A stretch of 64,000 nucleotides of DNA, taken from NCBI GenBank assembly GCA_017448245.1, contig JAFSLV010000038.1:27937-91936 (forward strand), in the 5' to 3' direction. The notes beneath the pieces are model-generated. The model ran no database searches, was not told where the DNA came from, and saw only the letters and a list, made by a program, of their open reading frames with translations. The DNA comes from Lachnospiraceae bacterium (GTDB taxonomy: Bacteria > Bacillota > Clostridia > Lachnospirales > Lachnospiraceae). Shown here piece by piece: positions 45,356 to 56,953 of this stretch (the first letter of the stretch is position 1; each line of letters starts with the position of its first letter). A program made the translations under genes and the position numbers.

Positions 45356-46786
45356 CTATTCCCTGCCGTTCCAGCAATACGTACACAGCCTGCAGGGCTT
45401 GATCTCCATGGCATCGATCATGTCATCGAGCCGGTTATAGTGCAGCGAAGTAAAGTTGAGTTCCTTACGGATCTCCCCGAGCATGGCCTGATACCGTTCC
45501 TCATCCGGCTGTGTAAACTGCGCAAGCACATTTGGTGAAGGGTCCCTGGTGCCCTCGAGCTTTTCGATCATGCGCCGGGTGATCAGTTCCATTTCGGAAC
45601 TGGAACGCGAAAAATTGAGATATTTGCAGCTGAAAACGATCGGAGGACAGGCCGGTCGAATATGCACCTCGGATGCGCCGCTCTCATACAGGAAGCTGGT
45701 TGTCTCCCTCAGCTGCGTGCCGCGCACGATGGAGTCGTCGATCATCAACAGACGCCTGCCCGCGATGAGATCATGCACGGGGATCAGCTTCATCCTGGCG
45801 ATCAGATCCCTTCTCGACTGGATCGTCGGCATGAAGGATCTCGGCCAGGTCGGTGTGTATTTGACAAACGGGCGGCTGTAGGGAATTCCGGATTCACCCG
45901 CATAGCCGACCGCATGCGCCACGCCGGAGTCGGGGATGCCGGTTACGGAATCGGCCGGACTCTCCCCCCGCTCAAGGTCCCGTTTGGCCAGCATCCTGCC
46001 GCAGCGGTAGCGGGCCTCCTCGACGGAGACGCCCTCGTAGGAGGAGCCGGGAAATCCGTAATAGATCCACAGAAAGGTACAGATGCGCATCCTGTCGGGA
46101 TCGATTCCCTCCTTTACCGTATGCTCTTCCTCCGGCGTCAGATACGCGATCTCTCCGGGAGCAAGCTCTCTTACCCCCGTATATCCCAGGTTGAGATAGG
46201 CAAAGCTTTCAAAACAGGCGCAGGTCGCGCCCTCCTTTTTCCCCACGGAAACGGGCGTGCGCCCGTAGAGATCCCTTGCGGCATAGATTCCCTCCGTCGT
46301 CATCAACAGCAGGGTCAAAGAACCGCGGATCGTCTCCTGCGCGTAACGGATCCCCTCGGGAATCGATTCCTGCCGGTTGATCAGCACCGCGGTAAGTTCC
46401 GTCGGATTGATGTCGCCGCCCGACATTTCGAGAAAATGTGCGTGCCCTTTGTCAAAAAGATCACGGACAATCTCTTTCGCATTGTTGATCTTTCCGACGG
46501 TGGTCAGCGCATAGGTGCCGTGCCTCGAGCGCACAATCAAAGGCTGCGGTTCCAGATCGGAAATGCAGCCGATTCCCAGGTGTCCCTTCATCTTCAGAAT
46601 ATCGTTATCGAATTTCGGCCGGAAGTTGGTGGTCTCGATGCTGTGAATCGCACGGTCAAATCCCGCTTCTTTGCCGTAGACCGCAAGGCCCGCACGTTTG
46701 GTGCCCAGATGCGAGTGATAGTCGGTGCCGTAGAACAGATCAAAGACACAGTCCTCTTTGGAGGCAACGCCGAAGAATCCGCCCAT
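45356..46786 (-). CDS. PurF paralogue (amidophosphoribosyltransferase-like) lacking the catalytic Cys
   Basis: 476 residues. PurF normally makes phosphoribosylamine from PRPP and glutamine. Here the N terminus is MGGFFGVAS, with Gly where the nucleophile Cys (MCGVFG) is needed for glutamine hydrolysis. The PRPP site is intact (LLMIDDSIVRGTQLRE), and Cys for a possible iron-sulfur cluster remain (ICTFLWIYY, FSCKYLNF and CRLCTYC near the end). Likely ammonia-dependent or with another amine or ring donor. It follows the isochorismatase-type gene by one base. Confidence 0.88.
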   Translation of the reverse strand: MGGFFGVASKEDCVFDLFYGTDYHSHLGTKRAGLAVYGKEAGFDRAIHSIETTNFRPKFDNDILKMKGHLGIGCISDLEPQPLIVRSRHGTYALTTVGKINNAKEIVRDLFDKGHAHFLEMSGGDINPTELTAVLINRQESIPEGIRYAQETIRGSLTLLLMTTEGIYAARDLYGRTPVSVGKKEGATCACFESFAYLNLGYTGVRELAPGEIAYLTPEEEHTVKEGIDPDRMRICTFLWIYYGFPGSSYEGVSVEEARYRCGRMLAKRDLERGESPADSVTGIPDSGVAHAVGYAGESGIPYSRPFVKYTPTWPRSFMPTIQSRRDLIARMKLIPVHDLIAGRRLLMIDDSIVRGTQLRETTSFLYESGASEVHIRPACPPIVFSCKYLNFSRSSSEMELITRRMIEKLEGTRDPSPNVLAQFTQPDEERYQAMLGEIRKELNFTSLHYNRLDDMIDAMEIKPCRLCTYCWNGRE

Positions 46787-46787
46787 C

Positions 46788-47330
46788 TCAGTATTCCGTC
46801 CCTTCTTCGTTTTCGATCAGAATCTGGCAGGAGCGCATGGTCATGAGCGCTGCCCGGTGCATTTGGGGGGTCGTGCCCGCACACAGTGACGCATCCACCC
46901 TCAGCGGTACCTCCGGAAGATACGTCTTGATCGCAAGCGCATTGACCACCACGCAGATATCGGTGCAAAGGCCGATCATTTCGATTGCAAGCTTTTCCTT
47001 TTTTGCCGTCTCCTCCAGCTCCCGTATGAGTGCGCCGGCGCCGAAGGAAGGTTTTTCAAAGATCCTTGCCTCACGAAGCGCTTCTTTGATCTCCTTACGG
47101 ATCTGCCATCCGTGCGTTCCCTTCACGCAGTGCGGTACGGGAAGAATCCTGCCCTCCTGCGTTTCTTCATAGTCTTCGGTATGCGTGTCCATCGTCACAA
47201 AGATATCCTCCGGCGCATAGGAGCGGATCTTTTTCACCGCGCCTTCGATGATCGCCTCCGCTTCCTTTGTGCCGAGGGCGCCGTCGATAAAATCGTTTTG
47301 CATGTCAATGACGATGAGTATGCTGCGCAT
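46788..47330 (-). CDS. Nicotinamidase/isochorismatase-family hydrolase
   Basis: 180 residues. Cysteine hydrolase triad in order: Asp in VIDMQNDF (residue ~9), Lys in FEKPSFGA, and Cys in GLCTDICVV (~120). The metal-type DTHTEDYEETQEGR(ILPVPHC) segment fits nicotinamidase, which makes nicotinate for NAD salvage. Part of the tight minus-strand run below ppk. Confidence 0.85.
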   Translation of the reverse strand: MRSILIVIDMQNDFIDGALGTKEAEAIIEGAVKKIRSYAPEDIFVTMDTHTEDYEETQEGRILPVPHCVKGTHGWQIRKEIKEALREARIFEKPSFGAGALIRELEETAKKEKLAIEMIGLCTDICVVVNALAIKTYLPEVPLRVDASLCAGTTPQMHRAALMTMRSCQILIENEEGTEY

Positions 47331-47336
47331 GTCCTT

Positions 47337-47591
47337 CTATCCTTCCACAATCAGATATCTGCCGTCTCCCACGTCGAATACCTCGGACGCGTCCAAAACG
47401 TCCTCTTCTCCGGGATCGAGGCCTTCCATGTCAAAATACTCCCGGACCTCGTCGGCGCCCCGGACCACCACCGCCAGGCAGTCCTCCAGAAACGCCTCCG
47501 CCTCCTCCATGGTGGCGGCCACATCCTCCGGGAACAGCCGGGACTGGTTTTGCAGAAAACATCTGAGTACCGCTTCGTCGTATTCGTGCAT
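47337..47591 (-). CDS. Small acidic protein of unknown function
   Basis: 84 residues, strongly acidic, no membrane segment. MHEYDEAVLRCFLQNQSRLF opens it and VRGADEVREYFDMEGLD is the most distinctive stretch. The ATG at 47591 lies one base after the ppk stop, so it is translated with ppk. Not recognised. Confidence 0.65.
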   Translation of the reverse strand: MHEYDEAVLRCFLQNQSRLFPEDVAATMEEAEAFLEDCLAVVVRGADEVREYFDMEGLDPGEEDVLDASEVFDVGDGRYLIVEG

Positions 47592-47592
47592 G

Positions 47593-49716
47593 TCACGCTT
47601 CCTTTCCGCCGGCCGATGTGCGCGGTCTGAACGTACGCGTCCTGCCGGTCCCGAAATGCGCGGCCGCTCCCGCGGCCTCCTCACAAAACGTCATCTGCGA
47701 ATTGACTCTTCTTTTTCCTCTTCTGTCAACGGGCGCATAGGTCGCGTCTTCCTTCATCACGCGCGCCTTCTCGGTATCCGCAAGCTCCGTCTCGAGAATA
47801 TGACGGATGGTTTCCTTTGCGTCCTCATCCTCCACCGGAAACATGATTTCCACCCGGCGTTCGAGATTGCGGATCATCCAGTCCGCACTGGCGAGATAAT
47901 ATTCCGGCTGGTAGCCGTTCTGAAAATAAAAGATCCGGCTGTGCTCGAGGAAGTTGCCGACGATCGAACGCACCGTGATGCGTCCCCTGCACTCCTTGCC
48001 GTCGGTTCGCAACGAGCAGATCCCGCGCACGATCAGATCGATCGACACTCCCGCGGCGGCCGCTTCGTAGAGTGCGTCGATGACCTCCTTGTGGCAGAGC
48101 GAGTTCATCTTGGCGATGATCCGTGCCGGCTCCCCCGACAGTGCCTTGTCCCTTTCCCTGCGGATGAGATACAGGAGCCTCTCCTTTAACCACAGCGGCG
48201 CAAGAATCAGCCGGTTCCAGACAAGCGGTTCCGAATAGCCCGAGAGCATGTTAAACACCGCCGTCGCATCCGCACCGTAGCTCTCCTTGCAGGTAAACAT
48301 CCCGAGATCGGTATAGATCCTGGCCGTGGAATCGTTGTAATTACCGGTTCCCAGATGTACATAACGCCGGATTCCCTCGTCTTCTTTTCTGACCACCAGC
48401 GTGATCTTGCAGTGCGTCTTTAATCCGTACAGGCCGTAGATCACGTGACAGCCGGCCTTTTCCAGCATTCTTGCCCAGCCGATGTTGTTTTCCTCGTCAA
48501 ATCTGGCCTTGAGCTCCACCAGTACGGACACCTGCTTGCCGTTGTCCGCTGCCCGCGCCAGGGCCGCGATGATCGGCGAATTACCGCTCACGCGGTAGAG
48601 CGTCTGCTTGATGGCCAGCACGTCCTTGTCGTCGGCAGCGCGTTCAATAAAACGGACCACCGGCGAAAATGACTGGTACGGATGATGCAGGAGGATGTCT
48701 CTCTTACGGATCTCCTCAAAGATATCCGCCTCCTCCGGTAACTGCGGATGGGGATGCGGTGCCCGGTAGGCACGCTCCTTGTAAGCGTCAAAGCCGTCCA
48801 TTGCATAAAGTTTCATCAAAAAGGTGAGATCCGGCGGGCCGTCGAGCCGGTAGATCGCATCGTCATTGACCTTGAGCTCCGAGACCAGCCGTTTGACGAG
48901 CTGTTTGTCCGTCCCCTTTTTGACCTCGAGCCTGAGCGCCTTGCCCCAGCGGCGTTTTTTGAGCTGCTCCTCGATCTCGATCAGAAGATCCGGTGCATCA
49001 TCCTCGTCAATCTCCATATCCGCGCTGCGCAGCACGCGAAACGCGTGACGGCAGTAGATATCATAATTGAGAAAGAGCTTGTCGAGATTGCGCTCGATGA
49101 TGTCCTCGAGCAGGATAAACCGCCGCTCCTTCGCGCCCTCCTCGGACAGCTCGAGAATCCGCGGCAGCACCTCCGGCACCTGTACGAGGCACAGATCCGT
49201 CTCGCGTTCGCCTCTCTTGTCCTTTACCAGCGCACCGATATAGACCGTACGGTTTCTGACTAACGGAAAGGGTCTTGAGGCGTCGACCGCCATCGGCGTC
49301 ACCACCGGATAGACCTCCTCGTCAAAATAGCGGTCCGCATAGGCGGCTTCCTCTTCGGTCATCGGATGCTGTGCGTCCGCAAACGTGATATGCGCTTCCT
49401 TCAGCTCTCTTAAAATCACCCTCCTGTAGGTCGTATACTGTGCGTCGATAAATGTGCCGACCGCCTCATTGACCGCACGGATCTGCTGTGCGGGCGTCAT
49501 TCCCGCAATGTCCGTCTCCTTGACCCCCGCGCGCTTCATGTCATGGAGGGAGGACAGCCGTACCATGATAAATTCATCCAGATTGCTCGCCGTGATCGAC
49601 AAAAACTTGAGGCGCTCAAACAGGGGATTCTCCGGATCCCTTGCTTCCTCCAGCACGCGCTCGTTAAATTTGAGCCATGACAATTCCCTGTTTTCGTACA
49701 CGTTATGTTTCTGCAC
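47593..49716 (-). CDS. ppk: Polyphosphate kinase 1
   Basis: Makes long-chain polyphosphate from ATP. 707 residues, family length. Domains in order: N-terminal helical, head, and two phospholipase-D-like C-terminal domains. The autophosphorylated His lies in GLYGLKTHCKITLVVRK, and the second His in HHPYQSFSPV; HLGTGNYNDSTARIYTDLG is conserved. It overlaps the end of the ppx gene upstream by 14 bases. Confidence 0.95.
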   Translation of the reverse strand: MQKHNVYENRELSWLKFNERVLEEARDPENPLFERLKFLSITASNLDEFIMVRLSSLHDMKRAGVKETDIAGMTPAQQIRAVNEAVGTFIDAQYTTYRRVILRELKEAHITFADAQHPMTEEEAAYADRYFDEEVYPVVTPMAVDASRPFPLVRNRTVYIGALVKDKRGERETDLCLVQVPEVLPRILELSEEGAKERRFILLEDIIERNLDKLFLNYDIYCRHAFRVLRSADMEIDEDDAPDLLIEIEEQLKKRRWGKALRLEVKKGTDKQLVKRLVSELKVNDDAIYRLDGPPDLTFLMKLYAMDGFDAYKERAYRAPHPHPQLPEEADIFEEIRKRDILLHHPYQSFSPVVRFIERAADDKDVLAIKQTLYRVSGNSPIIAALARAADNGKQVSVLVELKARFDEENNIGWARMLEKAGCHVIYGLYGLKTHCKITLVVRKEDEGIRRYVHLGTGNYNDSTARIYTDLGMFTCKESYGADATAVFNMLSGYSEPLVWNRLILAPLWLKERLLYLIRRERDKALSGEPARIIAKMNSLCHKEVIDALYEAAAAGVSIDLIVRGICSLRTDGKECRGRITVRSIVGNFLEHSRIFYFQNGYQPEYYLASADWMIRNLERRVEIMFPVEDEDAKETIRHILETELADTEKARVMKEDATYAPVDRRGKRRVNSQMTFCEEAAGAAAHFGTGRTRTFRPRTSAGGKEA

Positions 49717-51268
49717 GCTTTTTCCCCGTCTTTTGTCTGAGGAGAGGTGTCACGCCGTAGACCTCGGTAAAGAGCTCCGCGCGTTTCACCAGCATCCCGC
49801 GTTCGATCGCAAAGTCCTGTCTCGAATCCACCGTCAGCACCAGTTCATCGTCCCTGAGCCTGACGTCCACGTCCTTAAACTTGAGCGTATGCGTACGGTC
49901 CAGCGCGCGCGCAACGCCGAGGATCGCGGTGAGCTTGGCGATGATGAGGTTATCCTCCGGATCCGGCATTTTGGCGCGGTAACTCACCAGCGCCACGTCA
50001 TCTTCCGTTCTGTGCGTACGCCGCACCACATTGGCAACGATCTCGCGTTCCCTGTGGGAGAGTCCGATCATCTCCGTCGACATGATGATGTGGTAGGCGC
50101 TTTCCGCCATGTTGAGCATACTGATGTATTTTCCGCAGTCGTTTAACAACGCGGCGATCTGCAGCAAAAGACGCTCTCTTTTACCGAGACCGTGCATTTT
50201 TTTCATGGCGTCAAACACGGACAGCGCGACCTTGCCCACGGCCTCCGTCCGTTTCCTGGAACCCATGTAGCGCTTGGACATGTTCTGTGCACAGGCGATG
50301 ATGTCCTTGTCAAAATCATGTGCCGCCCGCAGATACTTTTTGCGTTCCGCCACGTCAAAGGCGATCCCGTCGCACAACGTGACACCGGGAGCCCAGAGGG
50401 ATTCCGCCTCGAGTCTTTGCGCAATGTCCTCGATCAGATAGGCGGCAATCTCGACGAGCGGCAGGCGTTCCACGGGAATGTTTAAAAACTCGGCCGCCTC
50501 GAGGCGCGGCATTTTCTGTGCCTTTTCGAGAAATGCCGCAAAATCCTCATAGCCGGTATGTCCGTTTTTCATTTTGCCGATATGGTGCTGGTTGAGGTAG
50601 GGCGCCAGATAGTCGTCGATGAGGATGAGATTGCGGACACGCCGCTCTCTCAGATACATCTTTTTGAATCCCCAGATATGCGAGCTCGTCAGTTCCTTCA
50701 GCATCGGCCGCAGCGCGGTGGCAGAAGCATTGAGCGTCATCAGCGCCCGCTGCATGCGCAGAATCCCGAGGCGCATGTTCTGCGTGGCCACCAGCTTGTC
50801 GTTGTCAAAGATCGACAGCTGCAGGCTCCCTCCGCCGAGATCGAGAATCGCCGTGGGTTTTTCGATGACCTTGTCAAATTCTTCCCCGCGCAGTGCCACC
50901 GCCTTGTAATTGAGAAACCGCTGTTCGGAATTGCTCAGAATCTCGACCGTAATCCCCGTCTCGCTTTTCAGCCGGTTGATGACGATATCGACATCGGCGG
51001 TCTCCCGGAAGGCACTGGTGCCGCAGGCGCGGCAGGCGGACACGCCGTACTCCTTCATGATGCCGCGGTATTCTTTTAAGATCTGGGAAAGCTCCTGCAC
51101 GTGATGCTCGGGAATATGACCCGTGGCATAGGTTTCCGTGCCCAGATCGATCCGGTGCGTAATATGGTCGATTTCTTTTACGCCGCGTTTTTTGGAAAAT
51201 TCAAAGATCTTCATGGCGAGTTCATAGGAACCCGCGTCAATGGCGGCAAAGATTTCTCCGGACTGCAT
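49703..51268 (-). CDS. ppx: Exopolyphosphatase/pppGpp phosphatase (Ppx/GppA)
   Basis: 521 residues. ASKHA-fold N-terminal part with AAIDAGSYELAMKIFE and ILDLGGGSLQLSIF phosphate loops, and a C-terminal HD-type domain (~330-500; LLLQIAALLNDCGKYI). The HD-like motif reads LLNDCGK, with Asn before Asp. It degrades polyphosphate or pppGpp. Next to ppk, which is the usual partner. Confidence 0.92.
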   Translation of the reverse strand: MQSGEIFAAIDAGSYELAMKIFEFSKKRGVKEIDHITHRIDLGTETYATGHIPEHHVQELSQILKEYRGIMKEYGVSACRACGTSAFRETADVDIVINRLKSETGITVEILSNSEQRFLNYKAVALRGEEFDKVIEKPTAILDLGGGSLQLSIFDNDKLVATQNMRLGILRMQRALMTLNASATALRPMLKELTSSHIWGFKKMYLRERRVRNLILIDDYLAPYLNQHHIGKMKNGHTGYEDFAAFLEKAQKMPRLEAAEFLNIPVERLPLVEIAAYLIEDIAQRLEAESLWAPGVTLCDGIAFDVAERKKYLRAAHDFDKDIIACAQNMSKRYMGSRKRTEAVGKVALSVFDAMKKMHGLGKRERLLLQIAALLNDCGKYISMLNMAESAYHIIMSTEMIGLSHREREIVANVVRRTHRTEDDVALVSYRAKMPDPEDNLIIAKLTAILGVARALDRTHTLKFKDVDVRLRDDELVLTVDSRQDFAIERGMLVKRAELFTEVYGVTPLLRQKTGKKRAET

Positions 51269-51270
51269 CG

Positions 51271-52569
51271 CTATGGCCTCTTTCCCAAAAGTTCGTCGAT
51301 CAGCTGTGTCGCCGTTCGGCCGCTCCGGTTCCCGTGCTGCATCGCAAAACGTTCTGCCTCTTTGGCGAGTGTCTCCTCGTCCATTCCGTCAAGACCCGCA
51401 CGATCCGCCAGCGTCCTCACAATCTCCAGATAGTCCGCACGCGAGGGTGCGCCGTAATAAATCGTCACACCGAAGCGATGGACGAGAGAGAGCTTTTCCT
51501 GTACGGTCTCGCCGCGGTGCACGTCGTCATCGAGCAGGGCCGGCTTGTCCTTAAACGTCTCGCGGATCAGATGCCTGCGGTTGCTCGTGGCATAGATCAG
51601 GAGATTCTCCGGCTTTTTCTCGAGACCGCCCTCGATGACCGCCTTGAGGTACTTGTACTCTGTCTCGAATTCCTCAAAAGAGAGATCGTCCATATAAATG
51701 ATAAATCGATAATTTCTATTCTTTATTTGGTTAATCACCTCATGCAGCAGCTCACTCTGGTGCTTATAGAGCTCGATGACGCGCAGCCCCCGGGGAAAAT
51801 ACGCGTTGGCGATCGCCATGATGCTGGTGGACTTGCCGGTACCGGCGTCCCCGTACAGAAGGCAGTTATTGGCGGGACGTCCCGCAAGAAACGCTTCGGT
51901 ATTTTCCGTCAGCGTACGTTTCGCCTCCTCATACCCCACCAGATCCGACAGCCGCACATGACGGATATTGCGGATCGGCACGATCGAAACCCCGGAGGCG
52001 TCCTTTTCCACGCGGAAGGCCTTGTGCAGCCCCGGAGCGCCGACACCGTACTCCCCGTAAAAGCGTGCAAGCGAAAGAAGCATCTCTTCGGCAGCGGCGC
52101 CGCCAAACATCGCATCACTGAGAGACGCAATCGCATCGCGGATGGTGTGACTGTAGTAAACTGAGCGTGAAGGATCCGTCCGGAAAAAAGAAAGGCAGGC
52201 GATCTGCTTTATCCCCGTTCTTTCGGCAAGCGCTTTGAAATCACAGTCCGCGATTTCCTTCAGAATCGATATGTCCGACAAGGCCGCTTCGTACAGGCTG
52301 TTGTCGGGCATCTGTCTGCGTTCGCAGGATAAGGAAAACGCATTCTCGTCATTGACGATCCGCTCCGTCAGATAGAGCTTCCAGACATTACCGGAAAAAC
52401 CGTGCGCCGCCGCAAATTCCAGCAAATCGTGCACGCTTGCGCAGATTCCCTGTATAAAGGCCCTGTCCGCATGCTCGATTTCCGGCGCAACTTCCGAAAG
52501 CAACGCCATGTCACGCAGCAGCGGATAGTTGATCAGATTCCTGAAAATAACGAATTCTTCGCTTTTCAT
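51271..52569 (-). CDS. DUF815 AAA-type ATPase
   Basis: 432 residues. An N-terminal helical domain (~1-180) and an AAA core with Walker A (LLYGDAGTGKSTSIMAI, ~222-238), Walker B (FIIYMDDLSFEEFE) and the sensor (LLIYATSNRRHLI). The DUF815 family is an uncharacterised ATPase seen next to diverse genes. First gene of the ppx-ppk run; the ATG at 52569 has only a weak ribosome site. Confidence 0.9.
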   Translation of the reverse strand: MKSEEFVIFRNLINYPLLRDMALLSEVAPEIEHADRAFIQGICASVHDLLEFAAAHGFSGNVWKLYLTERIVNDENAFSLSCERRQMPDNSLYEAALSDISILKEIADCDFKALAERTGIKQIACLSFFRTDPSRSVYYSHTIRDAIASLSDAMFGGAAAEEMLLSLARFYGEYGVGAPGLHKAFRVEKDASGVSIVPIRNIRHVRLSDLVGYEEAKRTLTENTEAFLAGRPANNCLLYGDAGTGKSTSIMAIANAYFPRGLRVIELYKHQSELLHEVINQIKNRNYRFIIYMDDLSFEEFETEYKYLKAVIEGGLEKKPENLLIYATSNRRHLIRETFKDKPALLDDDVHRGETVQEKLSLVHRFGVTIYYGAPSRADYLEIVRTLADRAGLDGMDEETLAKEAERFAMQHGNRSGRTATQLIDELLGKRP

Positions 52570-52595
52570 ACCCTTAATAATAGAGCAAAACAAAC

Positions 52596-52624
52596 TTGAT
52601 GACAAGCGTTGCTTGTTTTATAAT
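52596..52624 (+). promoter_or_regulatory. Promoter of the DUF5050-pyrBI genes with palindromic spacer
   Basis: TTGATG (52596-52601) and TATAAT (52619-52624) are 17 bases apart. The spacer contains a perfect inverted repeat ACAAGC-GTT-GCTTGT (52602-52616), a likely regulator site. The start site lies about 65 bases upstream of the ATG at 52699. Confidence 0.65.
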
Positions 52625-52698
52625 AGGATCAGGGTATCAAAAGTCATGCAGACGGTCCTGCCTGCGGGAATCGTCGAATGAGCCTGGAGGAAACTGGG

Positions 52699-53751
52699 AT
52701 GTCGGGACGCAGCAAACTGATTGTCATTCTGGTCTTTCTTGCGATACTGTCGGTGATCGGCGTGTTTGCCGTCCGTCAGGCGCTCGGCCGCCGTGTTTCC
52801 ATGAATGAGATTTCCGAATACGGCAATACCGCCGGCAACCTCAATAACGGCGGTTACTTTTGCGAAGAGGACGGCGTCGTCTATTTTTCCAATCCGCTGG
52901 ATTTCGGCTGTCTCTATTCCATGAATCCGGACGAGACCGGATATAAAAAGCTCTCCACGATGTCCGTGCGCAATATCCTGAGCGCCGGGCGTTTTGTTTA
53001 TTGCTACATGGACTCGAGTACGCGCTCCGTTTCCCAGGGCATCGGCAACGTCGTGCAGGAATACGGCATCTACCGCATGCGCAATGACGGCAAATACACG
53101 GTTTGTCTCCTCAAGGAGGTTGTCAGCACGATGCAACTGGGCGGCAGCTATATCTACTACCAGCAGGGCGATGACAGGGCCGGTACCTTAAACCGGATCC
53201 GCATCGACAAAAAGGAGCGGACCGGCTACGGCAACACGCCCGCTTTCTATGACGAAAATATCAATCCTTCGGCCTATCTCGACGGCGTCATATATTATCC
53301 GAGTGTCACCCTCGGACACAATCTCTATGCGCTCAATGTCGAAAGAGAACCTCTTTCGCCGATGATGGTTTTCAGTTATAATGTCACTCAGCCGATCGTA
53401 CAGGGATCCTTTGTCTATTTCCTCAATGCCGCGGACGAGTACCGTATCTGCCGCTACAATGTGGGCACGGGCGCGGTGGAGACGCTTTCCACGTACGGTG
53501 CGGACTGCTACAACCTCAACGGAACCACGATTTACTATGATTCCCAGACGGCGGACACACCGGGCCTCTACCGCATGGACATCAACGGCAACGGCGAGAC
53601 CATGCTGTTTGCCGGGGCCTACAGTGCCCTGCACCTGACGTCGACGCATCTGTACTTCAGGATCTTCGGCTCGGGCGATACGTTTTACCACATTCCGCTG
53701 TACGGGAACGCGCTTCCGACCATGTTCCAGCCGGAGGCATATACAGACTGA
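52699..53751 (+). CDS. DUF5050-type membrane-anchored beta-propeller protein
   Basis: 350 residues. A signal anchor (~7-27) followed by repeated beta blades with [28 protein letters not shown] and [16 protein letters not shown]. This is the DUF5050 (TolB-like beta-propeller) layout; it probably faces outwards. The ATG at 52699 follows GGAGG at 8 bases. It precedes pyrB by 22 bases on the same strand, so it may be co-transcribed though function is unrelated as far as known. Confidence 0.82.
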   Translation: MSGRSKLIVILVFLAILSVIGVFAVRQALGRRVSMNEISEYGNTAGNLNNGGYFCEEDGVVYFSNPLDFGCLYSMNPDETGYKKLSTMSVRNILSAGRFVYCYMDSSTRSVSQGIGNVVQEYGIYRMRNDGKYTVCLLKEVVSTMQLGGSYIYYQQGDDRAGTLNRIRIDKKERTGYGNTPAFYDENINPSAYLDGVIYYPSVTLGHNLYALNVEREPLSPMMVFSYNVTQPIVQGSFVYFLNAADEYRICRYNVGTGAVETLSTYGADCYNLNGTTIYYDSQTADTPGLYRMDINGNGETMLFAGAYSALHLTSTHLYFRIFGSGDTFYHIPLYGNALPTMFQPEAYTD

Positions 53752-53773
53752 CTGCCAGGGGGAAGTGAGCTCT

Positions 53774-54727
53774 ATGAACGGATTACGGCATCTGATGAGT
53801 CCCATGGATTTTTCCGTGGAGGAGCTGGATGCGATTTTTGATGTCGCCTTCGACATCGAAGCCCATCTGCATGATTACAAAGGCGCACTGGACACGCGTA
53901 TTCTCGCGACCTGCTTTTACGAGCCGAGTACGCGCACCCGTCTGTCGTTTGAAACGGCGATGCTTCGTCTGGGCGGCCGGGTCATCGGCTTTGCGGATGC
54001 CTCCTCCTCTTCCGCCGCCAAGGGGGAGAGCGTGGCGGATACGATCCGCACCATTGCCTGTTTTGCGGATATCTGTGCCATGCGTCATCCCAAGGAGGGC
54101 GCACCGATGGTGGCATCGGAGGTTTCACCGATTCCGGTCATCAATGCGGGCGACGGCGGACACCACCATCCCACGCAGACACTGACTGACCTTTTGACGA
54201 TCCGCGCCCTGAAGGGCTCCCTCTCCTCTTTTACGATCGGTCTGTGCGGCGATCTCAAATTTGGCCGGACGGTTCATTCCCTGATCCACGCACTGACGCG
54301 CTATGACAATATCCGCTTTGTGTTTATCTCGCCTGCGGAGCTGGTGGTTCCGGATTATATCACGGAGCTTCTGGACGAAAAGAATATCCCCTACGAGGCG
54401 ACCAGACGTCTGGATGATGCGATTCCGGATCTGGATTTTTTGTATATGACCCGTGTGCAGCGGGAACGCTTCTTCAACGAAGAGGATTATATCCGCCTGA
54501 AGGATTATTATATTCTGGACCGGAAAAAACTGTCCCGCGCAAAATCCGACATGTATATCCTCCACCCCCTGCCGCGCGTCAACGAAATCGCGGTGGACGT
54601 GGACGAGGATCCGCGGGCTGCTTATTTTCGCCAGGTACAATACGGCATGTATGTCCGGATGGCACTGATTCTGACACTGCTCGGAGAGACAAAGGCCGGG
54701 ATCAACCGGGGGCTTCTGATCAGATAA
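53774..54727 (+). CDS. pyrB: Aspartate carbamoyltransferase catalytic chain
   Basis: First committed step of pyrimidine synthesis. 317 residues. Carbamoyl phosphate motif [12 protein letters not shown] (STRT), the loop [10 protein letters not shown], and [15 protein letters not shown] are present. The ATG at 53774 follows GGGGGAAG; the GTG at 53765 in frame is a less likely start. Followed by pyrI after 12 bases, so the enzyme should be the two-chain, allosteric type. Confidence 0.96.
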   Translation: MNGLRHLMSPMDFSVEELDAIFDVAFDIEAHLHDYKGALDTRILATCFYEPSTRTRLSFETAMLRLGGRVIGFADASSSSAAKGESVADTIRTIACFADICAMRHPKEGAPMVASEVSPIPVINAGDGGHHHPTQTLTDLLTIRALKGSLSSFTIGLCGDLKFGRTVHSLIHALTRYDNIRFVFISPAELVVPDYITELLDEKNIPYEATRRLDDAIPDLDFLYMTRVQRERFFNEEDYIRLKDYYILDRKKLSRAKSDMYILHPLPRVNEIAVDVDEDPRAAYFRQVQYGMYVRMALILTLLGETKAGINRGLLIR

Positions 54728-54739
54728 CGGGTGATTTCT

Positions 54740-55180
54740 ATGTTGAATGTGGGAAAAATCGAAGAAGGCTTTGTATTGGACCATATCCAGGCAGGCAAAA
54801 GCATGTCCCTCTACCGGCATCTCGGGCTCGACCGGCTCGACTGTACCGTGGCGATCATCAAAAACGCGCGCTCCGGCAAGCTCGGTAAAAAGGATATCCT
54901 CAAGGTGGAGTGCGACATCGATACGCTCAATCTGGATGTTCTCGCCTACATCGATCACAATATCACGGTCAACGTGATCAAGGACGGGGAGATTGTCGAG
55001 AAGCGCGCACTGGAGCTTCCCCGCATCCTCGAAGATATCTGCATCTGCAAAAATCCCCGCTGCATCACCTCGATCGAACAGGGCTTGCGGCACATCTTTT
55101 ATCTGGCAGACGAAAAAAACGAGGTATACCGCTGCCGCTACTGTGACGAAAGAGCCCGCGGCAATGACAGTGGCTCATAA
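54740..55180 (+). CDS. pyrI: Aspartate carbamoyltransferase regulatory chain
   Basis: 146 residues. An allosteric nucleotide-binding domain (~1-95) and a C-terminal zinc domain with CKNPRC and CRYC (the four Cys of the regulatory chain). It would make pyrB sensitive to CTP/ATP. Its 3' end lies next to the mobile element. Confidence 0.94.
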   Translation: MLNVGKIEEGFVLDHIQAGKSMSLYRHLGLDRLDCTVAIIKNARSGKLGKKDILKVECDIDTLNLDVLAYIDHNITVNVIKDGEIVEKRALELPRILEDICICKNPRCITSIEQGLRHIFYLADEKNEVYRCRYCDERARGNDSGS

Positions 55181-55202
55181 GGAAGGATATAAAAAACCTT
55201 GT

Positions 55203-56883
<1,681 letters not shown>

Positions 56884-56953
56884 TTACGGGAATGGCAGCC
56901 GGGTAAACGGTTGCCCCCATTATACCATGCGGATTTCTCTTTTTCTGCCCTTT

